A stretch of DNA of 64,000 bases, from positions 20,200,103-20,264,102 of the forward strand of contig JASXTE010000011.1 in the NCBI GenBank assembly GCA_030280995.1. The letters are read 5' to 3'. Under the pieces are notes generated by a model. It was not told the DNA's origin. It saw nothing but the letters and a program-made list of their open reading frames with translations, and did no database searches. This DNA is from Hemileia vastatrix (taxonomy: Eukaryota; Basidiomycota; Pucciniomycetes; Pucciniales; Zaghouaniaceae). Made by a program: the position numbers and the translations under genes. Shown piece by piece: positions 1 through 12,990 of this stretch. The first letter of the stretch is position 1. Every line of letters starts with the position of its first letter.

Positions 1-3000
1 ACGCTGAGTTCCCCAATAAATCCCTTGATATACCATCCAATACACAGTTAAAGACGCCTCAAATCCACTAATAGACCTGCCCATCAACATCCCTAGTGAT
101 CCATGACATAATTAGACAAGTAACAACCGCCAAAATCCTGTAATAATAAGGGAAATCCATCAAAATTAAAGGAAAAGACAAAAAGAGAGTATGTGCGTAA
201 AAAAAAATAATATAAAAGACTAAAAGGAGACTTTTAAGGTTAATAATAGATTAAGAATAAGGGGAATTTACTGTAGAAATTGAGGGGCTAATCCTGACAT
301 TATACTATGTGAAATTCCCATTCAAAAATAACCAAAATTGACTGAGAAACCACCAAAAAACTTAAAACAGAGCGTGAGATGTGGGGTAACTACATGCAGT
401 CCTTGGAAGGCGCTTGCACGGGTAAATCCTTGACTAAAATTAGGCAAATTTTAAGCGTGGTGATGAAATAAGATGCCAAGAATGATGTTATTAATGAAAT
501 TAGTGCATATAAACAAGGTCAATGCACTATTAATTAAGCTGGGACACTAAATAAGCGCCTGTCGCCTATTTTAGTGTGTTTCCCCACAGTGGGCGTAGAA
601 TGTGGGGTAATTATAGTGTGAAAAAGCTAACTTTGCTAAAAATGAAGCTATTCACACGGGAAAAAAGCAGGCAGTATGTGGCCAGTACACAGAAGCCATT
701 TCTGGCATAAAAAACACCAAATTTGAAAATTGTTATTTTTATGCTTTTAAATAGCCAAATCAATAGTCCTAAATGAGCTCAATTGATCTGTCAAAGCGCA
801 TTTTTGATATTCTCAATTTTATAGTGCATATAGTCAACTTTTAAGTGAAATAAAGCGCATTTCTTGTTTTTTGCGTAAAACAATGAATATAACAGCTTTA
901 AGTGTACTTAAAAATTCTGTAGCCTTATACTTAAGGTTCTTAAGATTACCCTAACATATTCCAACTTAATATTAAGTACATAAGACCTATAAAAGGTGGA
1001 TATATGCATGTATAGAAGGTGTTATAATGGCATTTTTTGTGAATTATCATAATTTTACTTATGTATACTGTTTGTGTACTCTCATTTATTGTTCCCATGT
1101 ATAGTTCATGTGTTTAACTTAACTTATAAACACTTTTTACTCAGTCCTGGGGATATACAGTCTGAAAAAATTGGACTTACAAATCAATCTTTTTCCAATT
1201 AATTATTTCTCATTGCTGCTTTAATAGGAGACAAGAGTATACAGGGGCATTATTATCCATTAGGAGGAGGAGATGGTAAGGGATCACTTCTGTATGTCAT
1301 TGAAGTAGTAAGCCAAAGTAGTCATTCTCAATAAAACTTTTTTCAGTTATTTTTCTCAGAGGTATTACCATGAAATATTTGTGGGGGACTTTCTGGAAAT
1401 TCCTCAACTTGAATTCAGATGGAACTCAGACTGAATTTATAATGAACTAATACTGAACTCTACTTTTAACTCATCTTGAGCTCTTAACCAAAGATGGATG
1501 ATTTTTTGCTGAAATAATGGCAAGAGTTTGATGAAAAATTAATAGAAATACAAACAAGGGGAGGTTAATAATTTGATAAACTCACAATATTTTTTCACAA
1601 AACACAATTTAATGTTCATTTTAAAGTGTAGTGATTATTAAAAAGACTGAAAATTACTGTACTTATTTGAAAAGTATCACTTTTAAACTGTAAAATGATT
1701 TTAGTAATTTTTTTGGAAAAAATATAAAATAATATCAGTGGCTACTTTTTGTTGAAAACTCTTTTAACCCAGAATTTGAAGCTTTACCTTTTAAATTTAA
1801 TGCATTACCAAATTTTTTATGATGTATTTTTATATTTTTTTATTTTGCAATATAATTATTTTCTATTCAATTGAGTTATCTAAAAAACATATTGAAACAT
1901 CAAAATTCTTACTTTTTATACTCTAGAATATAGTAAAAACTCACACAACTAAATAAGTAAAAAATAGCAATGCTTTTTACTTATCTCTGAGTCAAAAAAG
2001 TAGTTTCAAAGCTTCTTTATACCAAGCATAAAGAATTAGGATGTTATTTGACTATATGTCTGGAAAGAGGTATAATTCTTATGTAGCAGACTTTAATACA
2101 GTTTTTGAACTTTTTAAATGCAAGAAAATTTTTAAAATTAAATGGGACTTAATATTTTATTTCTATTTTTGATCTATTTATTTCTCAACGACCAAGCTTT
2201 TTTGTAATAAACATTTAGTAAAATTAATACATAAATGATATTCTTGAACTTTTCATGTTTTATTTCATCAACATTAATTTAAAATATTGTCAGTTGGTAG
2301 AGTGATCCCATGAGTTGAAATAATTTTAAATGAATCAGTGAATTTTCCATGTGAAAAACTGAAATTTAACTTTGATGTGAAGCTTTGAAGATAAAACAAA
2401 ACAAAAATATATAAATTTATTTAAATTTTCATTTTAATGCTATATTTTGTGATCATTTAATTTTTCACCTGGTAATAAGAACCATGTAGAAAGAAAAAAA
2501 AAGGGGAAAGTAATATGCAAGTCCATAGTCTTACTGAATTGGATCTAATTGAGTAGGGTTTTAGAATTTCATACAAGTCCCCCTTGTTTTTTCTTGGTGA
2601 GGATTTGAAAAGGCTTCTCATGTAAAAAAAATTACTTCAGGTTTAATTTTAGACAGTATTATTTTTGCAAGAGCTGAACTGTATAGATAGAAGTGGTATC
2701 TTTTCATCATTTTATTAGTTTCTCATTGAATAACTGCTATACAATATTTTTTTAAAACAAACACATTAGAAATTTTTAGTTATACCCATATAAGAATATA
2801 GTTTCAAAGGGATCATATTTACGTTAAAATAAATTTTGATACATATTTTAAATGAATAGAAAAAATATTTCAATTCCATGGTATTGAGAAGTAAATTAAG
2901 TGAAGTGGTGCAGATTTTTTTTTAGGCTTTAGAACAAAATTTTTGACAGGAGTAATTCACAACTGAAAATTTTCACATAATTCCAGAGAAAAACTTATGG

Positions 3001-4442
3001 GTTAAGGATTTACCAATGATATATTAGAAATAAAATATTCACACTGATAGGTAAAAATTATATGAAGTTTCTCTTCAATTTCTAAGTCTATGAAATAAAC
3101 TCCCTTTGATAATTTATTGAAAGAGAAGAATTAAAAATTTTTTTTGTAATTAGACTTATCACAAATTAATACTAAAATGAGCATATTTTTAAAAATGGAT
3201 CTAAATAGAGAATATTTTAACTCTTCAGTGCAGATTCAAAACAGAAAAGTAATATTAAAACTTAATTTTTTATAAAAATATATATTGATTTGAAATATAT
3301 TTATTTAATTTCAATTAAAAAACTACCAATTTTATCCCATAAGACTTCCCATTAAATTATATATATAAATTAAAAAATTAATTTGATGCTCTGAAGGATG
3401 TATATAATTTTTACTTAAAGTAAAAAAATTGTTTTTTTGGAGTATTATGAATCTAAACATAAGATCTGACACCTCTTTTATATATTTTACTTTCAAAAAA
3501 ATTAATTTTAGCTACTTCCTTAATTTTTCTATATAGTCAAAAAAAATATACAATAATATTAGAAAACCACCTTACAACTATTTTCAATAAAATATTTTCT
3601 CAAAATTACTCATAATTTGTATTTATTTCCATAAATTCAAACTATTTAGTTTCAATTATTTTTATGTAAAAAAAATTCCTATGTTTACCTATAAAATATT
3701 CAATAAAAATATTAAAAAGGTGTAAATTCACTCACAGTTTAAGTTATCTTTAACAAAATTTTGAAACAGGATCTCATTGGGAGTTCAATATGCGTTCCAC
3801 CAAAACTAAAACACAAAATAATTTGAGAATATAGATGGTAATTTAAATCATAAAATTTGACTAAAAAAAGGACTCAGTAGGTTTTTTTTTTACTGAATAG
3901 ATTATAGTAAAGATATTGAGGAAACTTAAACTATTGAAACTTTTTTGAGTTTTAATTTATTAAATTCAATTATCCAGTTATGTATAGTAGTCACAAAAAA
4001 GAAATTAAGCTAGAAGTTTATATATGTTAATAAATTTTGTGTTCAACCTTTATTTTACTTTTTTGATTTAAATCATAGCTACTTTTCATCTTGCCAGCAT
4101 ATTTTACTATTACATTAAAAAATAAGTGAGATATACTTATAGAATACATGAGTCCATTGGCTTGATTTTTTTTTAATTTTTTTTATATTTTTCAGCTTAT
4201 TTCTACATTTTTACTTTATTATTCTTCATTTAACTCATGTATATTTATTAAAAGCATTATTTGAGTTCTTTTGTAAAAAATAAAGAAATTATTTCATTAC
4301 TGGTTTTTTATTATATTACTTCTTTAGTCTTAATGTGCATTCTATATCAAAAATATTGAATAAAGCTGTATATATTACAGATTTAGGTGCAAGCATATTG
4401 ATACAACATAATTATTGATCATTTTTAAATTTATAAAATGGA
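1..4442. other. Gene-free AT-rich DNA
   Basis: No open reading frame longer than about 60 codons and no RNA gene can be seen. The sequence is made of A/T runs and short imperfect repeats. The only recognisable item is a decayed fragment near 1362-1447, listed separately. This is most likely old, eroded transposon sequence. Confidence 0.6.
1362..1447. repeat. Decayed fragment of the CACTACACAATAT MITE family
   Basis: The words ATTCAGATGGAACTCAGACTGAA and a following TACTGAACTCTACTT match the left half of the MITEs at 37418 and 61794, in the same orientation. Termini are eroded and no target duplication can be seen. It is an old copy. Confidence 0.5.
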
Positions 4443-4747
4443 ATTGTGAATTGAGGAAGTGGACCCTGTTGTTTGGCCAAAGAACAGAGTACACTGGCCA
4501 CTTTTTACTACCTCCATTGGTACCCTCTCAATTTATCCCAAAAATGGCAAGTGTACTCTCTTATTCAGTTGAATAACTGGGTCCACCCCCTCAATTTACA
4601 ATGGGGTTGGCAATATTACTAACAGAAATGAAGAGGCGGAAAACATTTTTCAGATAAATTGAGAGGGTATCAATAGAGGTAGTAAAAAATTGTGAGTGTA
4701 CTTTATTCTTTGGTCAAACAACAGGGTCCACCCCCTCAATTTACAAT
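4443..4747. mobile_element. Palindromic MITE with ~95-bp inverted repeats
   Basis: The left arm begins ATTGTGAATTGAGG and the right arm ends CCTCAATTTACAAT. About 95 bp of each arm are inverted copies of each other, sharing GTGGACCCTGTTGTTTG, GTACACT, TACTACCTC and CCCTCTCAATTTATC. A third copy of the terminal block lies internally at about 4579-4602, so the element may be a duplicated or nested pair of shorter palindromes (4443-4602 inside 4443-4747). It has no coding capacity. The superfamily is not assigned. Confidence 0.75.
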
Positions 4748-5674
4748 GCTATTTTATTGATGTGAAAAATGATAAATAGGTATGTTGTACTGTCTCCTCT
4801 CACATTTGACCCAACTCCACCCCCTTTGATATATTCCTCATCTACTGTAACAGCTATCTTGACTCTATATACCCTTACCCACCCCTTTCAACCTTGCCAT
4901 ACTTTTCTATTTTCCCCTCCACCCTACCCCACCCTTTTTGAGGTAATCACAATTATTTTTCTTTAAAAACCATTTTTTATACTCCTCACCCCAACTATCC
5001 CCCCCATCCTGAAATACCCTTTTGCTTTTCATCTCTTTTTTATAGCTTTCCAAATAACCCCCTTTTCTCTATATGGAGTAAAAGGGGTTAGAAGGAGAGC
5101 AAAAGTAGTGAGATTCAGGAATTTGGGGTGGAGAGGAGTGGAGAAAGCAGTGAAAAAGTGGAAAGGGGAGCAATAGAAGTGAGGAGGGGTCAACAGGGAT
5201 GAAGAGTGTTGGAAAAGTGGGAAAAAGGGTTTGTGTAGGAGAGTACTAGGTAGGCTTATGTAAGATATAAGAGAGGGAGAAAATGTGAAATTCAAGAAGA
5301 ACAAGATTCAAAATTTAAGCAAAAAAAGTACTTGGAAGGAGAATTTTGAAAAAATTTAAGTAAAAAAGTTATGTAATATATTATAAAACTTAGAAATCAT
5401 AATGGCATGAGGCAATCCCCAAAATAAATTTAATTTCTTTTGTAATTTTAACTATCCATATAATTTATTCTCATAAAAATTTAAAAAATTTTTTGAAAAA
5501 ATGGAGATCATGGTAAGATATTTTTTTAATAAAATCTTACTCACATCCTGTTTTCACTCATATAAATATAGGATGTATATCAAAATTATAAATTTTACTT
5601 CAATCTAAATTTATTTTATATTAATTTTCAACATATCTACAACTTCCAGAAATTTTCTGAAGATGGATAGATAT
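4748..5674. other. Gene-free stretch with pyrimidine-to-purine strand switch
   Basis: About 4780-5040 is rich in C and T on the plus strand, whereas about 5080-5330 is rich in A and G. The skew opens spurious reading frames of low-complexity Phe/Ser/Pro/Leu. No gene is supported. Confidence 0.5.
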
Positions 5675-5924
5675 CACCACACAATATGGGGGACAGACTT
5701 GCTAGCGAGTCCACAACCTTGGACCCAAACCCACCTCAGATTGAAAAAACATTGAGCTATTGATAAAGGAACCATAAAATCAGGGATGAACACCACTCAG
5801 AAGAATAGTTTTAGGTGGGTGTTCAAGTAGAGTTCAGTATGGGTTCAGTATGAGTTCAGTCTGAGTTCCATCTGAGTTCAGGTTGAGGACTTGCTAGCAA
5901 GTCTACCCCCTATACTGCGTAGTT
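5675..5924 (-). mobile_element. MITE copy 1, TAT target duplication
   Basis: A 250-bp element with inverted ends around CACAATATGGGGG and a GACTTGCTAGCAAGTC-like palindromic block next to each end. The 3-bp TAT is present on both sides (5672-5674 and 5925-5927). It is the reverse of the copies at 37418 and 61794. The interior carries tandem GAGTTCAGT-type words with a period of about 10-11 bp. Such a short duplication is compatible with cross-mobilisation by a PIF/Harbinger-type transposase, but the source element is not identified. Confidence 0.85.
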
Positions 5925-5927
5925 TAT

Positions 5928-8489
5928 TTTATAATATTAATTTAGTTCTTGAGAAAATATGTTTATTTTGCAATTTTTTACTAATAAAAATTTGATGAAA
6001 AATAGAAAATCAATAAATATTTTTTAATAAATAATTTATTAAAATATTGTGTGTCTTCTCTATATATCCATAGGTAAAATATCTTAAAAAATTAAGTGAA
6101 ATTTATTATAATATAAAGTATATGAGAAATTTATTGGTTTCAAAAAATGAAAAAACTGTGTAATTTTTCAAAATATTACATATCTGTAAAAGTGCCTTGG
6201 TAGCAGGGCTCACTTATTTTTCTATTCCTTTAAAAAATCCTCTCATTCTAGCCTAAATATTTTTAAACTATTAATTACCTGTGCTTCAATGAAGATTCAA
6301 GTTAGTTTCAAGGTGTTTTCAAAGTAAATTCACAATTTTTTCATTATTTTTTCATCACTACCTTAATGTGTGTTCAATCAGATATGAATTAGGGTTCAAG
6401 GTTGCGAACTTCCTAGAAATTCATCCACCCTCATTGTGTGGTGTATGAAAATTATGGGGCCTTCGTAAAACAAAAGAACAGGCCTCATATCATAGTTGAT
6501 GTGTAAACACTCTACAAGTAGGTTGCAGAAATTTTTTATTATATTTCTTGTGTTTTTAATCCAAATTTTTACCTGAATTTAAAGAAAACTTTCCAACCTC
6601 AAAACTGGACTAATCACATGGTTTAAAAAGGCCAGAATATTTAATTCTACATTCTTCTTACTACTTCCATGTGCAGCTGATTGTTCACAGCACTGAAATT
6701 TCACACAATTTAACCAATTAGCTTGCTTAAACATTTCCCATATATTATTTCTTCACAATAAAAACATTCATTATCTCTTTTTTGAGACACCACCTTTCAC
6801 AGGTTTCTCAATGTCATTGCAGAGATACTTGAGATGAAAGAAGAAGAGATCATTTTTTAAATTTTATATTCATGCCCTTCATTTCATTTACCTGAAGAAA
6901 GACTTAAAAACTCTTATAGAAAAAATCATTATCAAATGAAAATACTTACTGCAAAAATATTTTGGGTGGGATGGATGGAAAGTCCAAGTTTCAGTGATAT
7001 TGAAAGAAATTGAAAAAAATATTCTGGTTTTTGGAACTTCTGTTCTCTTATCTTCCTCTTCTATTATGGAATAAGTTAGCTCTTTCCTATTTAACACTAG
7101 AATATTCCCTAATAAATTACTCTTAACTCAGTGAAATTAATTTTTTACCTTTAAATTGAATATTCAACTTCTCCATTAGCCTCCTCATTTATTTGGCTCA
7201 AGTCTCTCCAAGTCCCTTCATTCTACTTTTCTAGGTGAGATTTTATGAAATAAAAAAAATAAAAAAAGTTACAGTGAGAAGAGAAAGGGAAAAAATTAGA
7301 TGCAAGTGAAAGACAGACATACACAGGGGAAAAAATGGTGAACTAGATGTCTAGTTCAGTTTTGTTACCCTCTTCCATTCCTAGGTGTGTTTTTGTGACA
7401 GGCCATTGAATGTAAATTTTAAATTCCACCATTCTTTTTGCCTTTGGAAGAGGATTAGGGTGGTGTGGGTATGATTGTAAGAGAAGGGAAGAGGAGGTGC
7501 AAATAGAATTTTTGGATGAATCCATGAATATGAGAGGACATGAGCCAAGGAGATGCCAAGTTCAGAAAAGAAAAAACTTAAGGTGGGGTCAAACGGGCTC
7601 ACTCCACAAACCAGATCCAGATTGGTACCCTGAAACCAAAAACTGAAATAAGCATCTAGTTCAGGGATTTTTCCCCTGTGATATGGTTTTCCTTAAAAGA
7701 TTTTTAGGAATGGTTAAATTTACTTTTCTCTTCAGAAAAAATAAAGGTTCCACACCAGGGGAAAACCAGTGGACCAGAAATATAGTAGTTTTTTTGGTCC
7801 CAAGTCAAAATCAGTCTGTAATTCTTGTCTGAACTGTGGAGTGACTCTGGTTGAAACCATCCCCTCCCTTTGCCTCAAAAACAGGATGCACCAGAGTCAA
7901 AAAGAGTCACTATTAAAATCACAAATAATTTCCACTTGAAGCCAAAAAAATCACTAGATGTCTAATGTGCATTTTTTTACCCTGTTCCAGTGGCAAAAGT
8001 ATGAATTAATAATTAAAAAAGGTACAGTGAGAAAAAAGAGTCAAAAATGAAATTTTATTAAAAGACAGGAATAAGAATTGTTTACAAGTATTTTTAGGAG
8101 TGATTAGCTTTAATTTTTTCTACCAAAAAATATATATATAAAGTTTCTGGTGGCTAAAGAGGTGCTTTATTTAAATGACTGGGGGATATGTATGAAATAT
8201 TCCAAAAATTTACTTTACTGAGGAAAATTAGTGATATGGTTGTGGATGCTTTGATAGAGGAGTCTCACCTTTCATACTGTAGGAAAAATTTAACCAAAAT
8301 ATCAGACTAGATAGATTGGATTGTATGGTTGGTGAGTATGTAACTTTACCTATTTTATAGGAAAATAAGATGATAATAAAGTAGAATGGCCTGATGTAGA
8401 ATAATTTGATTAATACTTTTATAATATAATATGTCTCTTATCTATTCACGTTGAACAGAAAAATTTCAAATAAAGAATTTAATTATAAA
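5928..8489. other. Gene-free AT-rich DNA with repeat remnants
   Basis: No convincing coding sequence. About 6290-6440 holds a decayed partial copy of the CACTACACAATAT MITE (GGGTTCAAGGTTGCGAACTT then CATTGTGTGGTG). Between about 7325 and 7990 short words such as CACAGGGGAAAAA, CTAGATGTCTAGTTCAG and CCAGGGGAAAACC recur in both orientations, which suggests scrambled small palindromic elements. Confidence 0.45.
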
Positions 8490-8930
8490 ATAAATTATTT
8501 ATATTATTTATGTAAGTCTAATGTATATAAGTTAATAAATTTGAATAAGCAAAAATAGATGATCCTAAAACAACATAAAAGAAACCCTTTTATAGAAAAA
8601 TGCAATACAATGTAAATTTTGTTGAAGTCAAAAAAATAATTGATAAGTGAATTTAAGTTTTTAATATAAAATTAATTTAAGACTTAAATTAAAAGATAAA
8701 TTGAAAGATTTAATTAAGTTTAATAAAATAATTAAAATTTTATACAATTAAGATATTTTAAGTTTAAGTTTAAGTTTAATAAAAAACACAGTTAAATTAT
8801 CACTTAAAGGTTCAAAGAAGTACCAAATCCTCTTTCCTTGCTCTCCCTGGCCCCCCTCTAGCCAGTTTTAAGTAAGGTCTGAGTCCCAGTAACTACATAG
8901 ACTTAGATATACAAATTTGCTGTAGGTTCT
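8490..8930 (+). repeat. Dispersed repeat, partner at 62715-63115
   Basis: This segment and 62715-63115 align in the same orientation over about 400 bp. Shared words include TTTCCTTGCTCTCCCTG, AAGCAAGGTCTGAGTC (one mismatch) and AACCCTTTTATAG. Neither copy has coding capacity. The GC-richer tail is the best conserved part. The family is unknown. Confidence 0.6.
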
Positions 8931-9973
8931 TTTAATTTATTTGTATGTTTTAATTGGTGTGATTAGTTTTTTATTAAAATGAATTGATTTATAAAAATTA
9001 AATTAAATTTAAATAAATTAAAATATAATTTTTGCGTAATTTAAAAACAACTTTAAGAAATATAACATTTATTGTAAAATAGTTAATATTATTTACACAC
9101 AATGTAATACTTAAAAAATTATAAATATTAATATTTTGATATTTTAATAATTAAGTAATTAAATATTTGAGTAATAATTTTAATCAGGCCAGTTTAACTA
9201 TGCTCAATAAGTTACTGGCTTACAAGATCTCTTGAATCCCATCTTCTATGTTGGCAAAAAATATTGGTAAATATAGAATTTGATTTCTTACCATGGTAGT
9301 CCTAGCTACATTCTAACAGTGATTTGCACTCTAATAAATGTAGGCTTGAGAGAACCAGAAACTTTTTTCTATTTTTGAAGAGCTGGGGAATGGGTTTTTG
9401 GTGACAATAAAACTAGAGGAACCCTATATTTTAGACATGAAGGTAAAAATTCTTGGAGGATATATATATTGTGAGTTTGTTAGTGATTTCATGAAGTTTT
9501 TCATGTTGACTTCTTCACAATCATTGAGAAAATTCTTGAATATTAATAGCTGATGACCTCTGTGGAAACCCAGATTCTTGGAAAGTTTTCAATTTGGGTG
9601 TCCTTGGTGAAGTTAGAAATGGTGTGGAATACAAGAGTGAAAGGGACAGAAAAAAAGTTCAAAATTATACTAGCATTAGAATCAGTGAGTGCCATTCCTA
9701 CAATTATATCTCCTTTATTAATTTCAAGTTGCTTCTAAGGACAGTGAGGGGTCATTATATGGGTATAAGGCAATGTAAAAAGTGGAAAATTTAGACCAAA
9801 GGAGAAATTTTAAAATGATGATTTTGAGTGAAAAAATACATGTTGGATTTTTATTTAGGAGGAAGATGATAATTTTTCACAGGGATTAGTTCAACCTGGG
9901 AATAGAAAAGGACAAGAAATGAGCGGGATAAATTTCACCTGTGATAATCATAAAATGGGGAATGACTCTACCT
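8931..9973. other. Gene-free AT-rich DNA
   Basis: Two short overlapping frames around 9553-9794 show no family features and are treated as chance. Nothing else is recognisable up to the AAT duplication of the next element. Confidence 0.5.
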
Positions 9974-10375
9974 AATAGGGGGTGTCAAACATTACCACAT
10001 ATGCCATTCAAGAAAGCCTCAAAAAGGGTACCAAGTAAGTTATTTTAGTTCAAATTACATACCCCATTTACTGGTGTACTTCAACAGTGTGCTTTTCCAT
10101 TAACACACCATTTTTTGGTTACATCTAAGCCCCTCAAGAACTTTTTCCCCTTCACTTGATTAGTCAGCATTAGGTACACACATGCCCATACCTTAAAATC
10201 TTTCTTCACCTAGTCCTTATGAGCTTATTTGTAAACACACATTACATGGTGCATCAAGTCTTAAGGAACCCTAATATCATTGTCTAACACTTAATTTATC
10301 CCAACCTTCATTTCTCTTGCTCCTATTTTTTCCCTCCAGAAACTAACAAGACTCCTGCACTTTTTCAACAGCTTA

Positions 10376-11260
10376 AAACAACTACTGATGCCCTAGCCCT
10401 TGATCTTTTGGTTTAGTCTGATCCAGATTCTGATGCTGAGTTTGATTTTTTTATGAGTCACCTGTTAGAGAACTTCTACCTTACTTCCCAAACCCCATCC
10501 ATTTGCCATCAACCACAATATACACTTCCCAAAATTTCTGAAATACATGAACCCAGCTTTCAGAAAATTTTTTGAACTACTTATCATGGTTTTAAATACC
10601 TACATGATTTTATTCATGATATTTCTATTTACCACAACAATTCTCGTTGCCCACAAAGAGATCCTTCAACACAAATCTATGTGGAACTTTGCCAATTTAG
10701 TTCACATGGGAATGGTGCTTCCAAAACTTGTCTCAAGAAAGTCATGGAAAAATAGATTTATAAACCAAGAGAACCATCAAAGCCATCTGTTCAATTCAAT
10801 CACAATTCCTCACATGGCCCACTAAGGAGGTTAGACTGGAAAACTCACAGGTCATGCAAAATGAAGGATTCCCTGGATGTATTGGCTTTGTTGATGGCAC
10901 AACCATCCCTTTGAGCCAAAGCCAGAAAAGGATAGAAATAATTATTTTGATTGGAAAAAGAGGTCAGTGCTTATCTATATCTTACATATCCTTACATATA
11001 ATACTAATCCTCCCTTAATTTTTCATTTTTCAGGTATTCTATTGCTCTCCGATTGTTTTACAATATAAATAAGAAGTTTATTGCATTTCATTCCAGCTTT
11101 CCTGGTGCTCACCATGAATATTCATTTTTTCAAAAAATGATGATTTCTCAAAACCTTGAGAATTACTTTGATGAAAATCATTATCTTCTTGCCAGCTCTT
11201 CTTACATCAAGTAAATTGGCCTTGAGTATCTGGATTGAGCTTAAGGACATCACATCCTAA
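10376..11260 (+). pseudogene. HARBI1-like DDE transposase, decayed (element C)
   Basis: The translation follows the intact transposase of element B (50430-51689) across all three frames. Readable blocks are the acidic SDPDSDAEFDF segment, LTWPTKEVRLENSQVMQ, and GFPGCIGFVDGTTIPLSQ, the last holding the first catalytic Asp. A splice-like AG at about 11033-11036 precedes YSIALRLF and INKKFIAFHSSFPGAHHEY; the conserved HDS of the family reads HEY here, so the second catalytic Asp is lost. Homology fades after about 11260, before the region of the third catalytic residue (Glu). Several stops and frameshifts make it non-functional. Confidence 0.8.
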
Positions 11261-12210
11261 ATGATTTCATTGACAACATTCACAAGTTGAAGTGAGTCTC
11301 TTTACTCTGGTTTTTCTAACACAATAGTAATTGAACATTTCACAATGAGTGTAAGGAATGCAGTATCCCATTGTAAGCTAATAGTCTTTTGTACTATGCT
11401 CTTTTGAATTAGATGATTATGATGGTAGAGATGTCATATTGAGAAGCTATAAATGACTAGGTAATATTTTTAAATGTTTCTAGAAAAGACAAGATGAAAT
11501 CTTTGAATTTTTATAGAAAGCTACTATGATTTTTTGGGGGAAGGAACTACCTTTTATATATTCCACACTCATATTTCTATTAATATTTTCATTTTGAAAT
11601 TTTTGTTTTTTTGTGCCATCTTGAGGATTAAGACCTACTTAGTTGGATTTTTTTATTTTTGAAATACACACTTTCTGCTTAACATGCAAGTAAATGCATG
11701 TTTCATGCATTTTTAATCTTCAAAGGGAGATTTTTTGTCTTTTAAGTGAATATACATTTTAAAAAATATTCCAACAAAATTACACAAAGAAAAAAATGGC
11801 AATACCCTCCCCTACCAAGTCATAAATAAAAAAAATGGCAATACCCTCCCCTGCAATTTACTCTGGGAGGGGGTCAGGATTTCAAAATTTTCATTTTTAT
11901 TTCATAAATGAATAAATAAATCATTCAAAAAATATAATCAACCAAGTAAAAGTAATGGCATTCAAAATACTACCAGCCAATGATTTTAGATGCAACTGAA
12001 GCCAAAGAATACATATACATGGAATTGTATTGTGAACTCATTCAATCAATTAATTGCTTGAATGACTACCTTTATATAGCAGCAAGGCCCAATGGCCCAT
12101 TACATAAGTTTGATGATTATCTTTAGTGAATGATTAATTATAAATTTAAGAAATAAAAATGAATCTTTTGAAATCCTTTACTTACCATACTTAGCCTCCC
12201 TCCCTGTATC

Positions 12211-12621
12211 TTAACTTTTCATCAAGCCTTCTTGCCTCACTTTACTTACCCTTTTTATCAAATTTTTGTTGATCTGAAATGAGCAACCAAAATGAGTAAA
12301 CTTTTCATAATATTCTAACTCAGGAGGAGCTTGAGTTGTTTGATGCTTGTCACATGAAGAGTTACAAATTTTTTCCACTAGACCATTCCCTAATCCAAAT
12401 CTAATAATATATTTGTGATTGGGAAAGTATAATCCAAGACCTTTGAGTTGAGCAGGTGAAAGAATCTGTAGTCCAGTAATAGGATTGATGTAAGTTAAAA
12501 TCTCAAATGTAAGAAAATTATAATCATTTCTGTCCATATGAATCTTGTTTTGAAAACCTCCATATGTAATAATAATGTTAGATGAAAAGATATAATCATC
12601 TTCCAGATTGACCCATTCCAT
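12211..12621 (-). CDS. Tet/JBP-like 2OG-Fe(II) oxygenase domain fragment (element C)
   Basis: A 136-residue frame on the minus strand, convergent to the transposase. It has FQNKIHMDRND, an H28-x-D30 pair fitting the iron-binding HxD of 2OG-Fe(II) oxygenases. About 60 residues later is KHQTTQAPP with H93 in place for the distal iron-binding His, followed by FTHFGCSFQINKNL. This order matches the Tet-like 2OG-Fe(II) oxygenase family known from rust fungi (assigned by recall of family motifs, not by search). A putative splice acceptor (CACCAAATTGAACAG) lies just upstream, so an N-terminal exon is expected, but tandem repeats occupy that place. Homologous pseudogenes lie in elements A and D. The frame is open but probably a fragment. 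The family would act on nucleic acid bases; activity of this copy is unproven. Confidence 0.6.
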   Translation of the reverse strand: MEWVNLEDDYIFSSNIIITYGGFQNKIHMDRNDYNFLTFEILTYINPITGLQILSPAQLKGLGLYFPNHKYIIRFGLGNGLVEKICNSSCDKHQTTQAPPELEYYEKFTHFGCSFQINKNLIKRVSKVRQEGLMKS

Positions 12622-12639
12622 ATCTGTTCAATTTGGTGA

Positions 12640-12990
12640 AAAAAATGTTAGTAAAAACACTTGGAAATGTGCTGGGCATGTTGCCAGCATGTTTCTGAGG
12701 CAAAAAAATAAAAAACTTACCAAAAAGCTTCAAAACAGTCTATAAATTTTCTGGTGCTTCTTACAAATTGATTTGGAAAAAAAAATTTACCAAAATGCTC
12801 ATAAACAGTCTAGAAATGTTCTGGTATTGTTTCTGAATTGATTTGGAAAAAAATTGTTGGTAAAAACACTTGGTAATGTTCTTGGCATGCTTCAAGAATG
12901 TTTCTGAGTCAAAAAAACAAAAAACTTACCAAAAACACTTGGAAACAGTCTAGAATTGTTCTTGGACTGTTTCCAAAGTAATTTGGCAAA
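12640..12990. repeat. Tandem repeat, ~115-120 bp units
   Basis: About three diverged units share AAAAACACTTGG, AACAGTCTA(G/T)AA, TTCTTGGCATG and GAATGTTTCTGAG. The array sits directly upstream of the oxygenase frame in element C, where an N-terminal exon would be expected. It may have replaced that exon or may be a subterminal array of the element. Confidence 0.65.

Noticed and set aside
5029..5304. 91-codon minus-strand frame, Phe/Ser/Pro-rich
   Set aside because: Produced by one-strand purine skew; no motifs.
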